Source: Clostridium sp. UBA701 (GTDB lineage: Bacteria; Bacillota; Clostridia; Clostridiales; Clostridiaceae). Taken from it: a stretch of DNA of 64,000 bases. The stretch lies in the NCBI GenBank assembly GCA_002298125.1, contig DBMJ01000005.1:1955-65954 (forward strand), in the 5' to 3' direction. The notes under the pieces are model-generated. The model was not told where the DNA came from and did not search any database. It saw only the letters and a program-made list of their open reading frames with translations. Of the stretch, positions 39,630 through 48,247 are shown piece by piece (position 1 is the stretch's first letter; each line of letters opens with the position of its first letter). Made by a program: the position numbers and the translations under genes.

Positions 39630-40259
39630 CTAATCCTCCTCTAGGATATTTCCTAAAACCTCTTTAACCTCTCCATAGGTATATCCTTTTCTAAGTAGAA
39701 AATCTATGGTCTTCTTCATCGCTGCTCTTTCTTCATTGTTTTTTGAAAGGGACTGAAGCTTTTTAGAAGCTAAGGCTTTTAATGCTTCCATGTAATTTTC
39801 CCCCAGCTGTTTCTCTAAAGTCTCCTCAATTAACTCCTGATCCACGCCGCGATTTAAAAGCTCATATTTTATTTTTCTTCTCCCTGCTGTTCTCTGTTTA
39901 CTGCTTACAAACTGTTTAGCATAAGCACTATCGTCTATAAGTGAATAATTCTCCAGCATTTCCACTGCCCTTTCAATGGTGGCCTCTGAATAGCCCTTCT
40001 CCAAAAGCTTAGCTTTAAGCTGCTCCATAGTTTTGCTGGACCTTTCAAGAAATCGCAAGGCCTGAGCCTTACATCTAGAATAATTGTCCTCCTCTACTAT
40101 TGCAACGAGCTTTTCAGTATCAATTTGCATACCACTTTTTAGATTATACTTATAAACAAGCTCCGCGTCACAGGCAAATAAAAATTCGCCATCTACATAT
40201 ATATTTACTCGTTCTTTATTTTTTTTCTGAACCTCTAATGAGGTAATTGCAGGAGACAT
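39630..40259 (-). CDS. recX: Recombination regulator RecX
   Basis: RecX binds RecA filaments and limits their activity. The 209 residues have the usual three-helix repeats: RCKAQALRFLERSSKTMEQL, then KLLEKGYSEATIERAVEMLENYSLIDDSAYAKQFV, then RRKIKYELLNRGVDQELIEETL. An N-terminal beta-rich stretch (VYVDGEFLFACDAELV type, here INIYVDGEFLF-like) is the form common in clostridia. It starts 2 bases after the M16 peptidase stop, so the two are translationally coupled. RecA itself is not in the window. Confidence 0.92.
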   Translation of the reverse strand: MSPAITSLEVQKKNKERVNIYVDGEFLFACDAELVYKYNLKSGMQIDTEKLVAIVEEDNYSRCKAQALRFLERSSKTMEQLKAKLLEKGYSEATIERAVEMLENYSLIDDSAYAKQFVSSKQRTAGRRKIKYELLNRGVDQELIEETLEKQLGENYMEALKALASKKLQSLSKNNEERAAMKKTIDFLLRKGYTYGEVKEVLGNILEED

Positions 40260-40261
40260 TA

Positions 40262-41512
40262 TTACCCCTCCTTTTTAGGTAAAAGAATGTGGATAGTAGG
40301 CTCTTTAAATACTTTTTCCGCCACCTTGTATAGCTCCTCGCTAGTAATACTCTCCATATTCTCTAAATCCTCCATATATTCATAGATACTCTCCTCATCT
40401 ATGACCTGATGAAGCACATAATTAGAAAGATCCGTTGAATCTTCAAGGATTGAAACCACTGCGGTCTTTAAAACCTTCTTCATAAGATTTACTGTATTAA
40501 TATCAAATAGCACTTCCTTATTAATTATATCCCTAATACATGTATTTATAGTATCTATGGCTTCTTTTACTTTATTTTTTTCCACAGCAGTGTATATATA
40601 TAAGGTCTTAACTGCTCTTGACATATCTGTCTGAGAGTAAACATCATAAGCTAAGCCTCTTTCTTCTCTAAGTCTTCTAAACAAAAGTGCATTGGCGCTT
40701 TCTCCTAGCTTGTGGTTTAGAATCTTTAGTGCAAGCTCCTCCCTCTTATCTAAATTATGGAAGGTATAAGCATATACTATGGTGCTTTGCTCAATATTCT
40801 TCTTATAGGTGGTATTTGTACCTGGAATATTGTCTTCAATAAATATTTCAGGATGAGTAAGCTTCTCTGCCTTCCAATCTCCCATGTACTTTTCTATAAG
40901 TGTCACTGCCTCTTGGTGCCCCATAGAGGATACCAGGGTTACATAACAATTATTGGGTACATAATACCTTTTATAAAAATTCCATAGGTCTTCTCTTGTA
41001 TAATTTTTCACCAGTTCCTCTTCTCCTGAAATATCATATCTTACAGAACTGGTTCTAAAAGCTAATTCGTGAATCCTTTTAAAGCTGAAGTCCTCCACGT
41101 CGTCTTTACTGGTCCTTATCTCTGCAAGTATTACTCCTCTTTCAACCTCTAATTCCTTAGAAGAAAAGTTAGAATTTAATATCATATCCGACAAAACCTC
41201 TAGTGAGCTTTCCATCTCCTCTTGAAGGCAGGTCATGCTATATACAGTAGAATGATAATCCGTATATGCGTTATATTCTCCTCCTCTTTCCTCAAGAGCC
41301 TGATTTATTTCTTCATTGCTGCGCTTATTAGTTCCCTTAAACAACATGTGCTCTATAAAGTGAGATATCCCCTTTTCCTTGTTGTTTTCATATAGGGAGC
41401 CTATTTTTACACCTATGTGTAATGCAGCTAACTGTGTATTTTTCTTTATAGTTACAAGCCTTATTCCATTTTTTAAAATAGATATATTACCATCAAACGT
41501 TATTTTATGCAT
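40262..41512 (-). CDS. M16 family zinc metallopeptidase
   Basis: This 416-residue protein has the inverted zinc motif HFIEH in KGISHFIEHMLFKGT (near 45-59), with the distal glutamate in ERGVILAEIRTSKDD (near 125-139). An R/Y-type C-terminal M16 domain follows (near 270-290, ANALLFRRLREERGLAYDVYS). It belongs to the processing-peptidase-like subgroup (B. subtilis MlpA/YmxG type). The TTG that opens the longest frame contains the ribosome binding site, AAGGAG, so the ATG at 41512 is preferred. There is no signal peptide, so it is cytoplasmic. It is the first gene of a run with recX and the transglutaminase-like gene. Confidence 0.92.
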   Translation of the reverse strand: MHKITFDGNISILKNGIRLVTIKKNTQLAALHIGVKIGSLYENNKEKGISHFIEHMLFKGTNKRSNEEINQALEERGGEYNAYTDYHSTVYSMTCLQEEMESSLEVLSDMILNSNFSSKELEVERGVILAEIRTSKDDVEDFSFKRIHELAFRTSSVRYDISGEEELVKNYTREDLWNFYKRYYVPNNCYVTLVSSMGHQEAVTLIEKYMGDWKAEKLTHPEIFIEDNIPGTNTTYKKNIEQSTIVYAYTFHNLDKREELALKILNHKLGESANALLFRRLREERGLAYDVYSQTDMSRAVKTLYIYTAVEKNKVKEAIDTINTCIRDIINKEVLFDINTVNLMKKVLKTAVVSILEDSTDLSNYVLHQVIDEESIYEYMEDLENMESITSEELYKVAEKVFKEPTIHILLPKKEG

Positions 41513-41645
41513 ATTTTCTCCTTGCAAAAATTCTATGTTTAAAACATTACTATACTTCTAATATTATACTTATAAAGCCTATAATAGACAAGGTAAACCC
41601 ATGGTGAAACACAGCAGATTTTCATATAATTTACGTTGTATACCT

Positions 41646-41674
41646 TTGACTAATTTGAGCTTTGGTATTAAAAT
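41646..41674 (+). promoter_or_regulatory. Sigma-A promoter of queT
   Basis: TTGACT (41646-41651), a 17-base spacer and TAAAAT (41669-41674) place transcription start near 41681, about 20 bases before the preQ1 aptamer. Confidence 0.75.
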
Positions 41675-41697
41675 AAAATGATGCCTTTTTAATAAAG

Positions 41698-41744
41698 GTA
41701 CGGACAGTTCGTAACCATCCTGTCCTAAAATAAAACTACGGAGG
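41698..41744 (+). promoter_or_regulatory. preQ1-I riboswitch of queT
   Basis: P1 stem GGACAG (41702-41707) pairs with CTGTCC (41720-41725). The loop TTCGTAACCATC resembles the conserved preQ1-I loop (GTAACC as in the Thermoanaerobacter type). An A-rich tail AAAATAAAACTA (41727-41738) runs directly into the ribosome binding site GGAGG (41740-41744). Binding of preQ1 forms an H-type pseudoknot with the tail and would hide the ribosome binding site, so control is probably translational. The assignment is strengthened by the downstream gene, a QueT transporter. Confidence 0.88.
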
Positions 41745-41750
41745 TGTAAA

Positions 41751-42341
41751 ATGAATAAAAGTATTAACAAAATGGTATATGCTGCTCTCATTGCAGCAGT
41801 GTATGCTTCTCTAACCCTTGTGCTTGCTCCTATTAGCTATGGGCCTCTTCAAGTGAGGATAGCAGAAGCACTAACCGTACTGCCTTTCTTCTCTTCCTTT
41901 TCACTATGGGGAGTTTTTATAGGCTGTCTGGTGTCTAATATTTTCAGCCCCTATGGCATAATAGACCTATTAATAGGCTCTAGTGCTACATTAATAGCTG
42001 CGGTAATGACCTATTATATAGGCAGAAGTTCATTTAAGTATAAAAAGCTTTTGGCTCCATTGCCACCAATAATTGTAAACGCCATCATCATAGGCTTTCT
42101 AATAAGTTCAGTGGTGGTTACAAACCCAGTACCTGTAAGAGAAGCTTTAGCAGCACTCTTTACTAATCCATCTAGGTTTAAGGAGCTTATGAGCATCAGC
42201 CTAAGCTATAGCTCTCCAATATTTTGGACCACTGCGCTATGGGTAGGACTTGGCCAGTGTATTTCCTGTTATATCATTGGTTATCCACTACTAAGGATGG
42301 TAGACAAAAATCCCCAGTTAAAAAAGTACTTTAAAAATTAA
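41751..42341 (+). CDS. queT: QueT-family queuosine precursor transporter
   Basis: This 196-residue protein is very hydrophobic with about six membrane helices and no soluble domain, typical of the S-component of an ECF transporter. The start MVYAALIAAVYASLTLVLAPISYGPLQVRIAEALTVLPFF follows the QueT pattern (here residues 8-47, with the SYGPLQVRIAEAL motif at about 29-41). Later come SNIFSPYGIIDLLIGS and TNPVPVREAL. It imports a queuosine precursor, probably preQ1 or queuine. The shared ECF module is not in the window. The ATG is preceded by GGAGGTGTAAA inside the riboswitch region. Confidence 0.93.
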   Translation: MNKSINKMVYAALIAAVYASLTLVLAPISYGPLQVRIAEALTVLPFFSSFSLWGVFIGCLVSNIFSPYGIIDLLIGSSATLIAAVMTYYIGRSSFKYKKLLAPLPPIIVNAIIIGFLISSVVVTNPVPVREALAALFTNPSRFKELMSISLSYSSPIFWTTALWVGLGQCISCYIIGYPLLRMVDKNPQLKKYFKN

Positions 42342-42346
42342 ATAAA

Positions 42347-42384
42347 AAAAGAGCAGGGCAACTTATGTAAGTCCTGCTCTTCAT
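42347..42384. terminator. Terminator between queT and the Na/Pi cotransporter gene
   Basis: AAAGAGCAGG pairs with CCTGCTCTTT with an inner ACTTA/TAAGT pairing and a 3-base bulge. A-runs and T-runs flank both sides in a convergent gap. Confidence 0.85.
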
Positions 42385-42390
42385 CTTTAA

Positions 42391-44007
42391 CTAGCTATTT
42401 TTAATTACTGCCTCTGCAATATTTGTAGAGTGGTCTCCTATTCTTTCAAAGTTACTTAAAATATCCATAAATACCGCACCATTATACGCATTGCATAAGC
42501 CTTCATTAAGTCTCTTTATGTGGTTATCCTTATATTCATCTTCACAGGCATCAATTCTACGTTCTACAGCAAAAATGCTCTCTGCTTTAGCCACATCATT
42601 GCTCTCATAGCTTTCAATTGCTATATCTAGGGCATTAATAGTATAGTTAAACATTACTTTAATCTCATTTTTTGCTTCCTCAGTATAATCAAGCTTTTTA
42701 CTTATCTTCTCTAGTGTAAGATCTGCCAGGTTCTCTGCATGATCTCCTATTCTCTCTATATCATTAACTATATGATAGGTAGATGCTATTATACCATATT
42801 CTTTGTCTGGCAGTTCTCTTTTTGAGAGCCTTACTAAATAATTAGTGATTTCTTCATTTAACAAATTAATAATGCTCTCATTCTCATATACCTTATTTAC
42901 TAAAGTCTCATCATTCGTCTCAAAGGCCTCCATAGATATAAGAAGATTTGCCTTTGCCTTTTGCGCCATTCTAACTGTTTCCTTCACTACCTGGCCTGCT
43001 GCAATTATAGGCGTCTCAAGAAGTCTTGAGTCAATGTACATAGCCCCAAGCTTTTCTTTTTCATCTTCTCCCTTTATTAATACATTTACTATCTTTATAA
43101 GATATTTTATTAGCGGAAGCATTATTATTGCATTTATCATATTAAAAATTGTATGTGCATTTGCAATTTGCCTCTTTATATTATCTGGACTTAAAATCTG
43201 AACAAAATAAATTAAGGGTTGTATTAGCGGAATAAAAATAATGGTTCCAAAGATATTAAAAATCAAATGTATTAGTGCAGCCTTGTGAGCAGTTTTACTT
43301 GTGCCTATACTCGCAAGTAAAGCAGTTACACAGGTTCCTATATTGCATCCAAAGATTACTGGTATGGCAACATTTAGCCCAATTTGGCCGCTTCCTGCCA
43401 TGGCTACCATTATTCCTGTAGTGGCAGAGGAGCTCTGTACAATGCCTGTCATTATAAGACCAGTGAGTATACCAAGTGCCCAGTTATTACCTATAGCTAT
43501 TACTGCATTGTGAAATTGGGGTAATGAAGATAGTGGCTTCATAGTGGTACCCATAATACCCATACCCATGAACAATATACCAAAGCCTAAGACTATATTT
43601 CCAATTTCTTTTCTTTTCTGGGATTTTGCAAAAAATATAATAGCTGTACCTATAGCAACGAAAAGTGGTGCTACTTCATCTAATTTGAATGCCACAAGCT
43701 GTGCTGTAATAGTTGTTCCAATGTTAGCTCCAATGATAATTCCCGCTGCTTGTACTAAATTCATCAGCCCTGCATTTACAAAGCCTACTACCATTACTGT
43801 GGTGGCACTGCTGCTCTGGATTACAGCAGTTACTAAGGTACCAACAAGTACCGCACTAATGGGATTGGAGGTCACTCTCTCCAGGATATTTTTTAATTTG
43901 TCTCCTGCAGCATTTTCTAAACCCTCTCCCATAAGCTTCATACCATAAAGAAATAATCCAAGGCCTCCGGCCAGTCCAAGTAAAAGTTCAAAGATTTTTA
44001 CTTCCAA
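42391..44007 (-). CDS. Na+/phosphate cotransporter family protein with PhoU-like domain
   Basis: About 538 residues hold two homologous Na_Pi_cotrans repeats (about 1-155 and 160-300), each with the QSSSATT motif (near 65 and 185) characteristic of NptA/SLC34-type transporters. A C-terminal PhoU-like four-helix region (about 320-530) contains ERIGDHAENLADL and ERIGDHSTNIAEA. The longest frame begins at a GTG (44043), but GGGGGA sits 6 bases before a TTG at 44007, giving the family N-terminus EVKIFELLLGLAGGLGLFLYG-like, so 44007 is preferred. Phosphate uptake is the known role; regulatory input through the PhoU part is inferred. Confidence 0.9.
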   Translation of the reverse strand: MEVKIFELLLGLAGGLGLFLYGMKLMGEGLENAAGDKLKNILERVTSNPISAVLVGTLVTAVIQSSSATTVMVVGFVNAGLMNLVQAAGIIIGANIGTTITAQLVAFKLDEVAPLFVAIGTAIIFFAKSQKRKEIGNIVLGFGILFMGMGIMGTTMKPLSSLPQFHNAVIAIGNNWALGILTGLIMTGIVQSSSATTGIMVAMAGSGQIGLNVAIPVIFGCNIGTCVTALLASIGTSKTAHKAALIHLIFNIFGTIIFIPLIQPLIYFVQILSPDNIKRQIANAHTIFNMINAIIMLPLIKYLIKIVNVLIKGEDEKEKLGAMYIDSRLLETPIIAAGQVVKETVRMAQKAKANLLISMEAFETNDETLVNKVYENESIINLLNEEITNYLVRLSKRELPDKEYGIIASTYHIVNDIERIGDHAENLADLTLEKISKKLDYTEEAKNEIKVMFNYTINALDIAIESYESNDVAKAESIFAVERRIDACEDEYKDNHIKRLNEGLCNAYNGAVFMDILSNFERIGDHSTNIAEAVIKNS

Positions 44008-44084
44008 GTCAATTCCCCCATTTTCCTTAGTTTTCTTTTCCACTACAATGATACTATAAAAGTAAAGCCTTTGTTAAGTACTTT

Positions 44085-44111
44085 TTCCTATTTATTAATA
44101 ATAAATAGGAA
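44085..44111. repeat. Perfect palindrome between the metallopeptidase and Na/Pi genes
   Basis: TTCCTATTTATT and its exact complement are separated by AAT. It lies about 80 bases upstream of the preferred Na/Pi cotransporter start, and just downstream of the metallopeptidase stop. No T-run follows on the minus strand, so it looks more like an operator or UTR hairpin than a normal terminator. Confidence 0.5.
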
Positions 44112-44133
44112 TGTATACCATTACATTATAAAA

Positions 44134-44817
44134 TCATGCATTCAATTCACTTTTTATGGTTCTCCAATTTGGAAGAAACTTGTCCAAATAAGCATAAAAG
44201 GTAGAGTTATGATTTTTTTCAAGTAGGTGCACCAATTCATGGGCAATTACATATTCAAGACAAATTGGTTTCTTTTTAGCAAGCTGTAAACTTAGCCATA
44301 TTCGCCTAGCCTTAACATTGCAGGTACCCCATCTGGTTCTCATATTCTTTACATTCCAGCTATTAGTCTCTACCCCTATAATGCTTTGCCACTTATAGAG
44401 CAAAGGAGAGATTGCATTCTTTAACTCTTTGCGATACCACTGAAGAATCACCTTTTCACGTTGCCTTACACTGCTCTCTTTTTTAACATAAAGCTTTAGC
44501 TCACTACCATTTATCTCAATTTTACTTATGCCCTTTATATAGTAAACTACAAGGTAGTACTCCACACCCCATAAGTAAATAGTTTCTCCAGCTACATACT
44601 CATTTCTAGGCTGTCTTGGTTTATTTGTAAGCTTTAGCTGCTGTTTTTTTATCCAGGATATTTTATTGCTAATAAAAGTGCGTATTTCCTCCTCCCTTAG
44701 CCTCTTAGGAGCAGAAACACGCACCTTGCCTTCAGGAGGCAAAACATAAAGGTGTAAATTTTTTATATCCTTTTTTATTATTTCCACTTCTATATCTTCT
44801 ATTGTAATCTTGATCAT
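44134..44817 (-). CDS. YgjP/SprT-like metal-dependent hydrolase (DUF45)
   Basis: This 227-residue protein is a DUF45/YgjP-type peptidase. It has the zinc motif in VIAHELVHLLEKNHNSTFY (HELVH near 193-197, third ligand His in EKNH) and the family signature MRTRWGTCNVKARRIWLSLQLA upstream, split around residues 157-178. An N-terminal beta-rich domain (NLHLYVLPPEGKVRVSAP) precedes it. The longer upstream frame is not used, because AAGGAG with a suitable spacer precedes the ATG at 44817. It is cytoplasmic, with unknown substrate. It stands alone. Confidence 0.88.
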   Translation of the reverse strand: MIKITIEDIEVEIIKKDIKNLHLYVLPPEGKVRVSAPKRLREEEIRTFISNKISWIKKQQLKLTNKPRQPRNEYVAGETIYLWGVEYYLVVYYIKGISKIEINGSELKLYVKKESSVRQREKVILQWYRKELKNAISPLLYKWQSIIGVETNSWNVKNMRTRWGTCNVKARRIWLSLQLAKKKPICLEYVIAHELVHLLEKNHNSTFYAYLDKFLPNWRTIKSELNA

Positions 44818-45005
44818 ATAATACGCTCCTTGTATATAAACCTGATAGTATTTACATGCTTCTCCTATTATACTTATAAAGAAGTAAATAGACAATGAAA
44901 CTATGTTTTACTTTTTTCAATTTGTTCTTTTACCAATGTAACAGCCATATTATTTAATTAGGAAATGTTATAAACAATAAAACACTGAACAGTTTGGAGG
45001 TCTTC

Positions 45006-45707
45006 ATGTCTAAATTTTACAAAATCCTCATAACCCTTATAGTAATACTTATAATAGAAATAATATTGATATACCGAGGATATAAAAACCCCGCCGCTAA
45101 TGCCCCTGCCCACGCCTATAACCCTAAGAAAAGCATAACTATTGTAATAGATGTGGTTTCCAATCAAATGTCAGTATTCCAAGATGGCAAGGTTGTAAAA
45201 AACTATACTGTGGCTGGAGGTAAACCCTCTACCCCATCTCCTATAGGTACTTGGAAAGTTGTCAATAAGGATAACTGGGACGGAGGCTTTGGAGGATACT
45301 GGATGGGGCTTAATGTACCCTGGGGTAAATACGGCATTCACGGTACCCTCTATCCAAATTCCATTGGTTGGAACTCCTCCAAGGGCTGTATACGCATGAG
45401 AAATTCAGATGTGGCAGAGTTATATAAAATGACTACCCATGGCACTGTGGTTACCATCTGGGGAGGCCCCTTTGGCAACTTTGGCAGCAGCTTAAGAACT
45501 CTTAAGCCTGGAGATATCGGTTCAGATGTCTATGAAATTCAAAAGCTATTAAATGAAAAAGGCTATTATAAAGCAAACCCAGACGGAATATATAGGGATG
45601 GTTTTAAATATGCAATTCACAAATACCAAAAGGATAATAACCTTCCCATCAATGATGTGATTACCTATAAGTTTTACCAGGCTCTAGGTGTATATTTAAT
45701 GGAGTAA
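45006..45707 (+). CDS. L,D-transpeptidase with peptidoglycan-binding domain
   Basis: This 233-residue protein cross-links peptidoglycan through 3-3 bonds or anchors proteins to the wall. An N-terminal membrane anchor (about 5-25) is followed by a YkuD domain (about 45-155). That domain has GKYGIHGTLYPNSIGWNSSK and the catalytic SKGCIRMRN with its nucleophile Cys. A C-terminal PG_binding_1 repeat (about 165-230) has LKPGDIGSDVYEIQKLLNEKGYY-type sequence. TTG at 44994 opens the frame, but TTGGAGG is the ribosome binding site of the ATG at 45006. It ends at a terminator shared with greA. Confidence 0.92.
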   Translation: MSKFYKILITLIVILIIEIILIYRGYKNPAANAPAHAYNPKKSITIVIDVVSNQMSVFQDGKVVKNYTVAGGKPSTPSPIGTWKVVNKDNWDGGFGGYWMGLNVPWGKYGIHGTLYPNSIGWNSSKGCIRMRNSDVAELYKMTTHGTVVTIWGGPFGNFGSSLRTLKPGDIGSDVYEIQKLLNEKGYYKANPDGIYRDGFKYAIHKYQKDNNLPINDVITYKFYQALGVYLME

Positions 45708-45711
45708 AATA

Positions 45712-45746
45712 AAGAAATCCGCCTTTCTTGGAACAGCGGATTTCTT
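45712..45746. terminator. Bidirectional terminator between the L,D-transpeptidase and greA genes
   Basis: AAGAAATCCGC pairs perfectly with GCGGATTTCTT around a 13-base loop, with T-rich tails on both sides in a convergent gap. Confidence 0.85.
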
Positions 45747-45747
45747 A

Positions 45748-46215
45748 TTATTCTATTGTTATTTTTTCTATTCTTATCATATACTCTCCATTTGGTGATT
45801 CAATTTTTACTTCCTCACCAACCTTACGCTTGTATATAGCTTTTCCAATAGGAGATTCAATGCTTATAACATTATTAAGCGGGTCTGCTTCCACCGTGGT
45901 AGCCACTTTAAAGTCCTCCACTTCGTCCTCTGCTAAAAATCTAATGGAAACCTTCTTTCCAAGTCCCACTTCCTCTAGAGAGGTAGTATCTTCAATAATG
46001 TGAGCAGTCTTAATCATTTTTTCAAGATATCTTATCCTGCTCTCATTTTTCCCTCTTTCTCTTTTCGCTATCTTGTACTCAAAGTTTTCACTCAAGTCGC
46101 CATGAGCACGAGCCTCTTTTACCTCCTCTAGTATACTATACCTCAAAACTAATTTACGGTATTCTATTTCTTCCTTAAGCTTATTTATAGCTTCCTCCGT
46201 TAGATAATTATTCAT
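45748..46215 (-). CDS. greA: Transcription elongation factor GreA/GreB family
   Basis: Gre factors enter the RNA polymerase channel and help it cleave back-tracked RNA. About 155 residues show the N-terminal coiled coil (about 5-70) with the tip acidic pair in ARAHGDLSENFEYKIAKRE (Asp and Glu around 38-42), and the C-terminal FKBP-like domain with SPIGKAIYKRKVGEEV. The frame extends further upstream, but GAGGGGATGAGGGTA before the ATG at 46215 and the family length favour this start. It lies 48 bases after the deacetylase gene stop. It may be a second Gre paralogue; which one cannot be told. Confidence 0.9.
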   Translation of the reverse strand: MNNYLTEEAINKLKEEIEYRKLVLRYSILEEVKEARAHGDLSENFEYKIAKRERGKNESRIRYLEKMIKTAHIIEDTTSLEEVGLGKKVSIRFLAEDEVEDFKVATTVEADPLNNVISIESPIGKAIYKRKVGEEVKIESPNGEYMIRIEKITIE

Positions 46216-46263
46216 TACCCTCATCCCCTCTAAAACCTTCTCTGTATGGATCAATTCAATATA

Positions 46264-46974
46264 TTACTTTCTTTTAATAGGGAAGTAATATTCTGGAGTA
46301 TCTTCAGTTATAGTTTTAAAATCATAGCCCTTGTCCTTATAATATTTTATTACCCTTGGGAGCGCAACAATGGTGTTTTTATGCCCATAATCACAATGCA
46401 TAAGCAGTATGATTGGGTGAAGCTTTACTGTGGTTTCTGTGGCCTCTCTATAGAATTTTTCTGGAGAAGCCTTGGCATTTTCTCCATCGGACATGTAAGC
46501 ATTCCAATCATATATCTTAAAATTATGTTTATGTATTTCATTTAAGAATGGAATATTAAGACGCCTTATGCTTCCACAGGGAAACCTCAAAATATTGGGC
46601 CTTGTACCAGTAACTTTAAATATTTCCTCTTGAGTTTTTGACATTTCATTAATAAATACCTCTGAGCTTGAATATATTCTGCTAATGTTGTGTGTATAGG
46701 AGTGAAGTCCTATGCTGTGACCTTCATTATAAATCCTGCTTACTATAGGTTCAAGTCCCTTAATCTGATTTCCTATAAGAAAGAAGGTAGCCTTAACATC
46801 ATATTCCTTTAATATATCAAGCACTGCGGGAGTAAGTTTACTTGGACCATCATCAAAGGTAAGATAGATTACCTTTTCCTTTTCAGCAGTAGCATTTGTT
46901 GCTGCTGTGGTATGACTAAAGCTAATAGAAATAAAAACTATAAGTGTTAATACCTTACATACTTTTTTATTCAT
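46264..46974 (-). CDS. Exported polysaccharide deacetylase (CE4)
   Basis: This 236-residue protein has a clear signal peptide (about 1-25). Its NodB domain has motif 1 LTFDDGPS (39-46), motif 2 HSYTHN (about 90-95) and motif 3 RFPCGS, where RFPGGS-like is usual. The last motif reads LLMHCDYGH, with a cysteine inserted between the catalytic His and Asp positions of the usual LLMHD. It is likely to deacetylate peptidoglycan or another wall glycan. The ATG follows CAGGGGACA. It lies between alanine racemase-like and greA genes on the same strand, with a gap of about 97 bases upstream. Confidence 0.88.
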   Translation of the reverse strand: MNKKVCKVLTLIVFISISFSHTTAATNATAEKEKVIYLTFDDGPSKLTPAVLDILKEYDVKATFFLIGNQIKGLEPIVSRIYNEGHSIGLHSYTHNISRIYSSSEVFINEMSKTQEEIFKVTGTRPNILRFPCGSIRRLNIPFLNEIHKHNFKIYDWNAYMSDGENAKASPEKFYREATETTVKLHPIILLMHCDYGHKNTIVALPRVIKYYKDKGYDFKTITEDTPEYYFPIKRK

Positions 46975-47071
46975 ATGCTGTCCCCTGTCTTCGCTATATA
47001 TTTTAAGTACTTAACAACAATTACAATAGTATTTTACTCCGTTTGCTATATTTAATTCTCACCATCAACAT

Positions 47072-48112
47072 TTAATCTATATATATCTTTTTAATCGAGC
47101 TATCTGCTAAAATTGGAGAAAGGCCTACCTCAAATACCAAACTCCCTTCCAATCCAGTTATGTCTACTGTAGTAGTATCCATATTAGGTCTATTCACAAT
47201 CCTTACCCTTTTCCCTTTATAGGATATGTAATCTCTCGGAAAGAAATGACGGTATCCAACCTTTATGGTTTCATAAGCTATGTTTTGTCTAATATCCTTT
47301 ATGAATCCCAGCTTATGAATGGCTCCCACAGGCAGCACTGCCATTTTTGAATCCCTTCTTGACCTGTACCTATTGCCATAGCCTACGTAGCTCTTACGAC
47401 ACACATAGAAGGATTTTAACATTTTGCACTTATAGGAATATACGGCCTTAAAGCCCTGTTCTTGTCCAATATATCCATAGAGTAAGTTTCCTACTCTTAC
47501 ACTGTTTGTGAAATCCGCTCTATTTAGGAATTCATCACTAAGTAATGAAGAAGAACATAAGCAATGTATGTTTTTTATTTCATTATAGGGTTCAACTATT
47601 TCCCTAAACAGTTCTATTTGATTTAAGGTATATTTTGTATTACTAGTATTATGTAAATGAGTATATATGCCATCTACAATTATGTTTGGGTATTGCTCTT
47701 TTATTATAGATAATAGCCTTGGAAGCTTGCTACCCTTAATACCGAATCTATTCATCCCCGTATCAACAAACACCTGTACCCTATAGCTTCTTTCTTTGTT
47801 TAATAGTTCTAAATCCTCCTCATCATCTATGGTTAAAACCATATTATCCTTTATGTCTTCACAAAAATTGTCTTGTGATACCGGGGTAAGGATAAGAATA
47901 TCTTTTTCAGTTTCAATTTCATAAGCATCTTCTATATCTGAAATTGCAAAGCCATCTACAAAAGGTTCAATAATAGAGGTTATCCCTTCTAGGCCACATC
48001 CGTAAGCATTAGCCTTTACCACTGCAATGACTTTCTTTTCAGTTCTATTTTTAATTAACTGTAAGTTGTTTAATAGATCTTTTTTTGAAATTTCACACCA
48101 CAAATTTTTCAC
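47072..48112 (-). CDS. Alanine racemase family protein
   Basis: This 346-residue PLP enzyme has the Schiff-base lysine in VVKANAYG (Lys33 by the chosen start), VDTGMNRFGI as the family signature, and the catalytic tyrosine region VGYGNRYRSRRDS of the C-terminal domain. The normally conserved GRVCMDQ segment is replaced by NRPNMDTTTVDIT. It keeps Met-Asp but lacks the cysteine, and the C-terminal domain is divergent and short. It may be a second alanine racemase or an amino acid racemase of different specificity. GTG at 48112 has GGGGTG 6 bases upstream and is preferred over the GTG at 48121. Confidence 0.82.
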   Translation of the reverse strand: MKNLWCEISKKDLLNNLQLIKNRTEKKVIAVVKANAYGCGLEGITSIIEPFVDGFAISDIEDAYEIETEKDILILTPVSQDNFCEDIKDNMVLTIDDEEDLELLNKERSYRVQVFVDTGMNRFGIKGSKLPRLLSIIKEQYPNIIVDGIYTHLHNTSNTKYTLNQIELFREIVEPYNEIKNIHCLCSSSLLSDEFLNRADFTNSVRVGNLLYGYIGQEQGFKAVYSYKCKMLKSFYVCRKSYVGYGNRYRSRRDSKMAVLPVGAIHKLGFIKDIRQNIAYETIKVGYRHFFPRDYISYKGKRVRIVNRPNMDTTTVDITGLEGSLVFEVGLSPILADSSIKKIYID

Positions 48113-48247
48113 TTGAAACACCCCAATGCATATTCATCACATCAAAGGATAAATATGGTAAATCCTCTTTTTCTATTTTAATATTAAGAATAGCAATTTT
48201 ATTTAAATTAGTCAATTTATATGGATAACATTATCTCCAACACTAAA

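Noticed and set aside
41579..41791. 70-codon frame on the minus strand
   Set aside because: It covers the queT promoter and preQ1 riboswitch on the opposite strand, and has no site or family support.
43544..43948. 134-codon open frame on the plus strand
   Set aside because: Proline, alanine and threonine-rich shadow antisense to the Na/Pi transporter.
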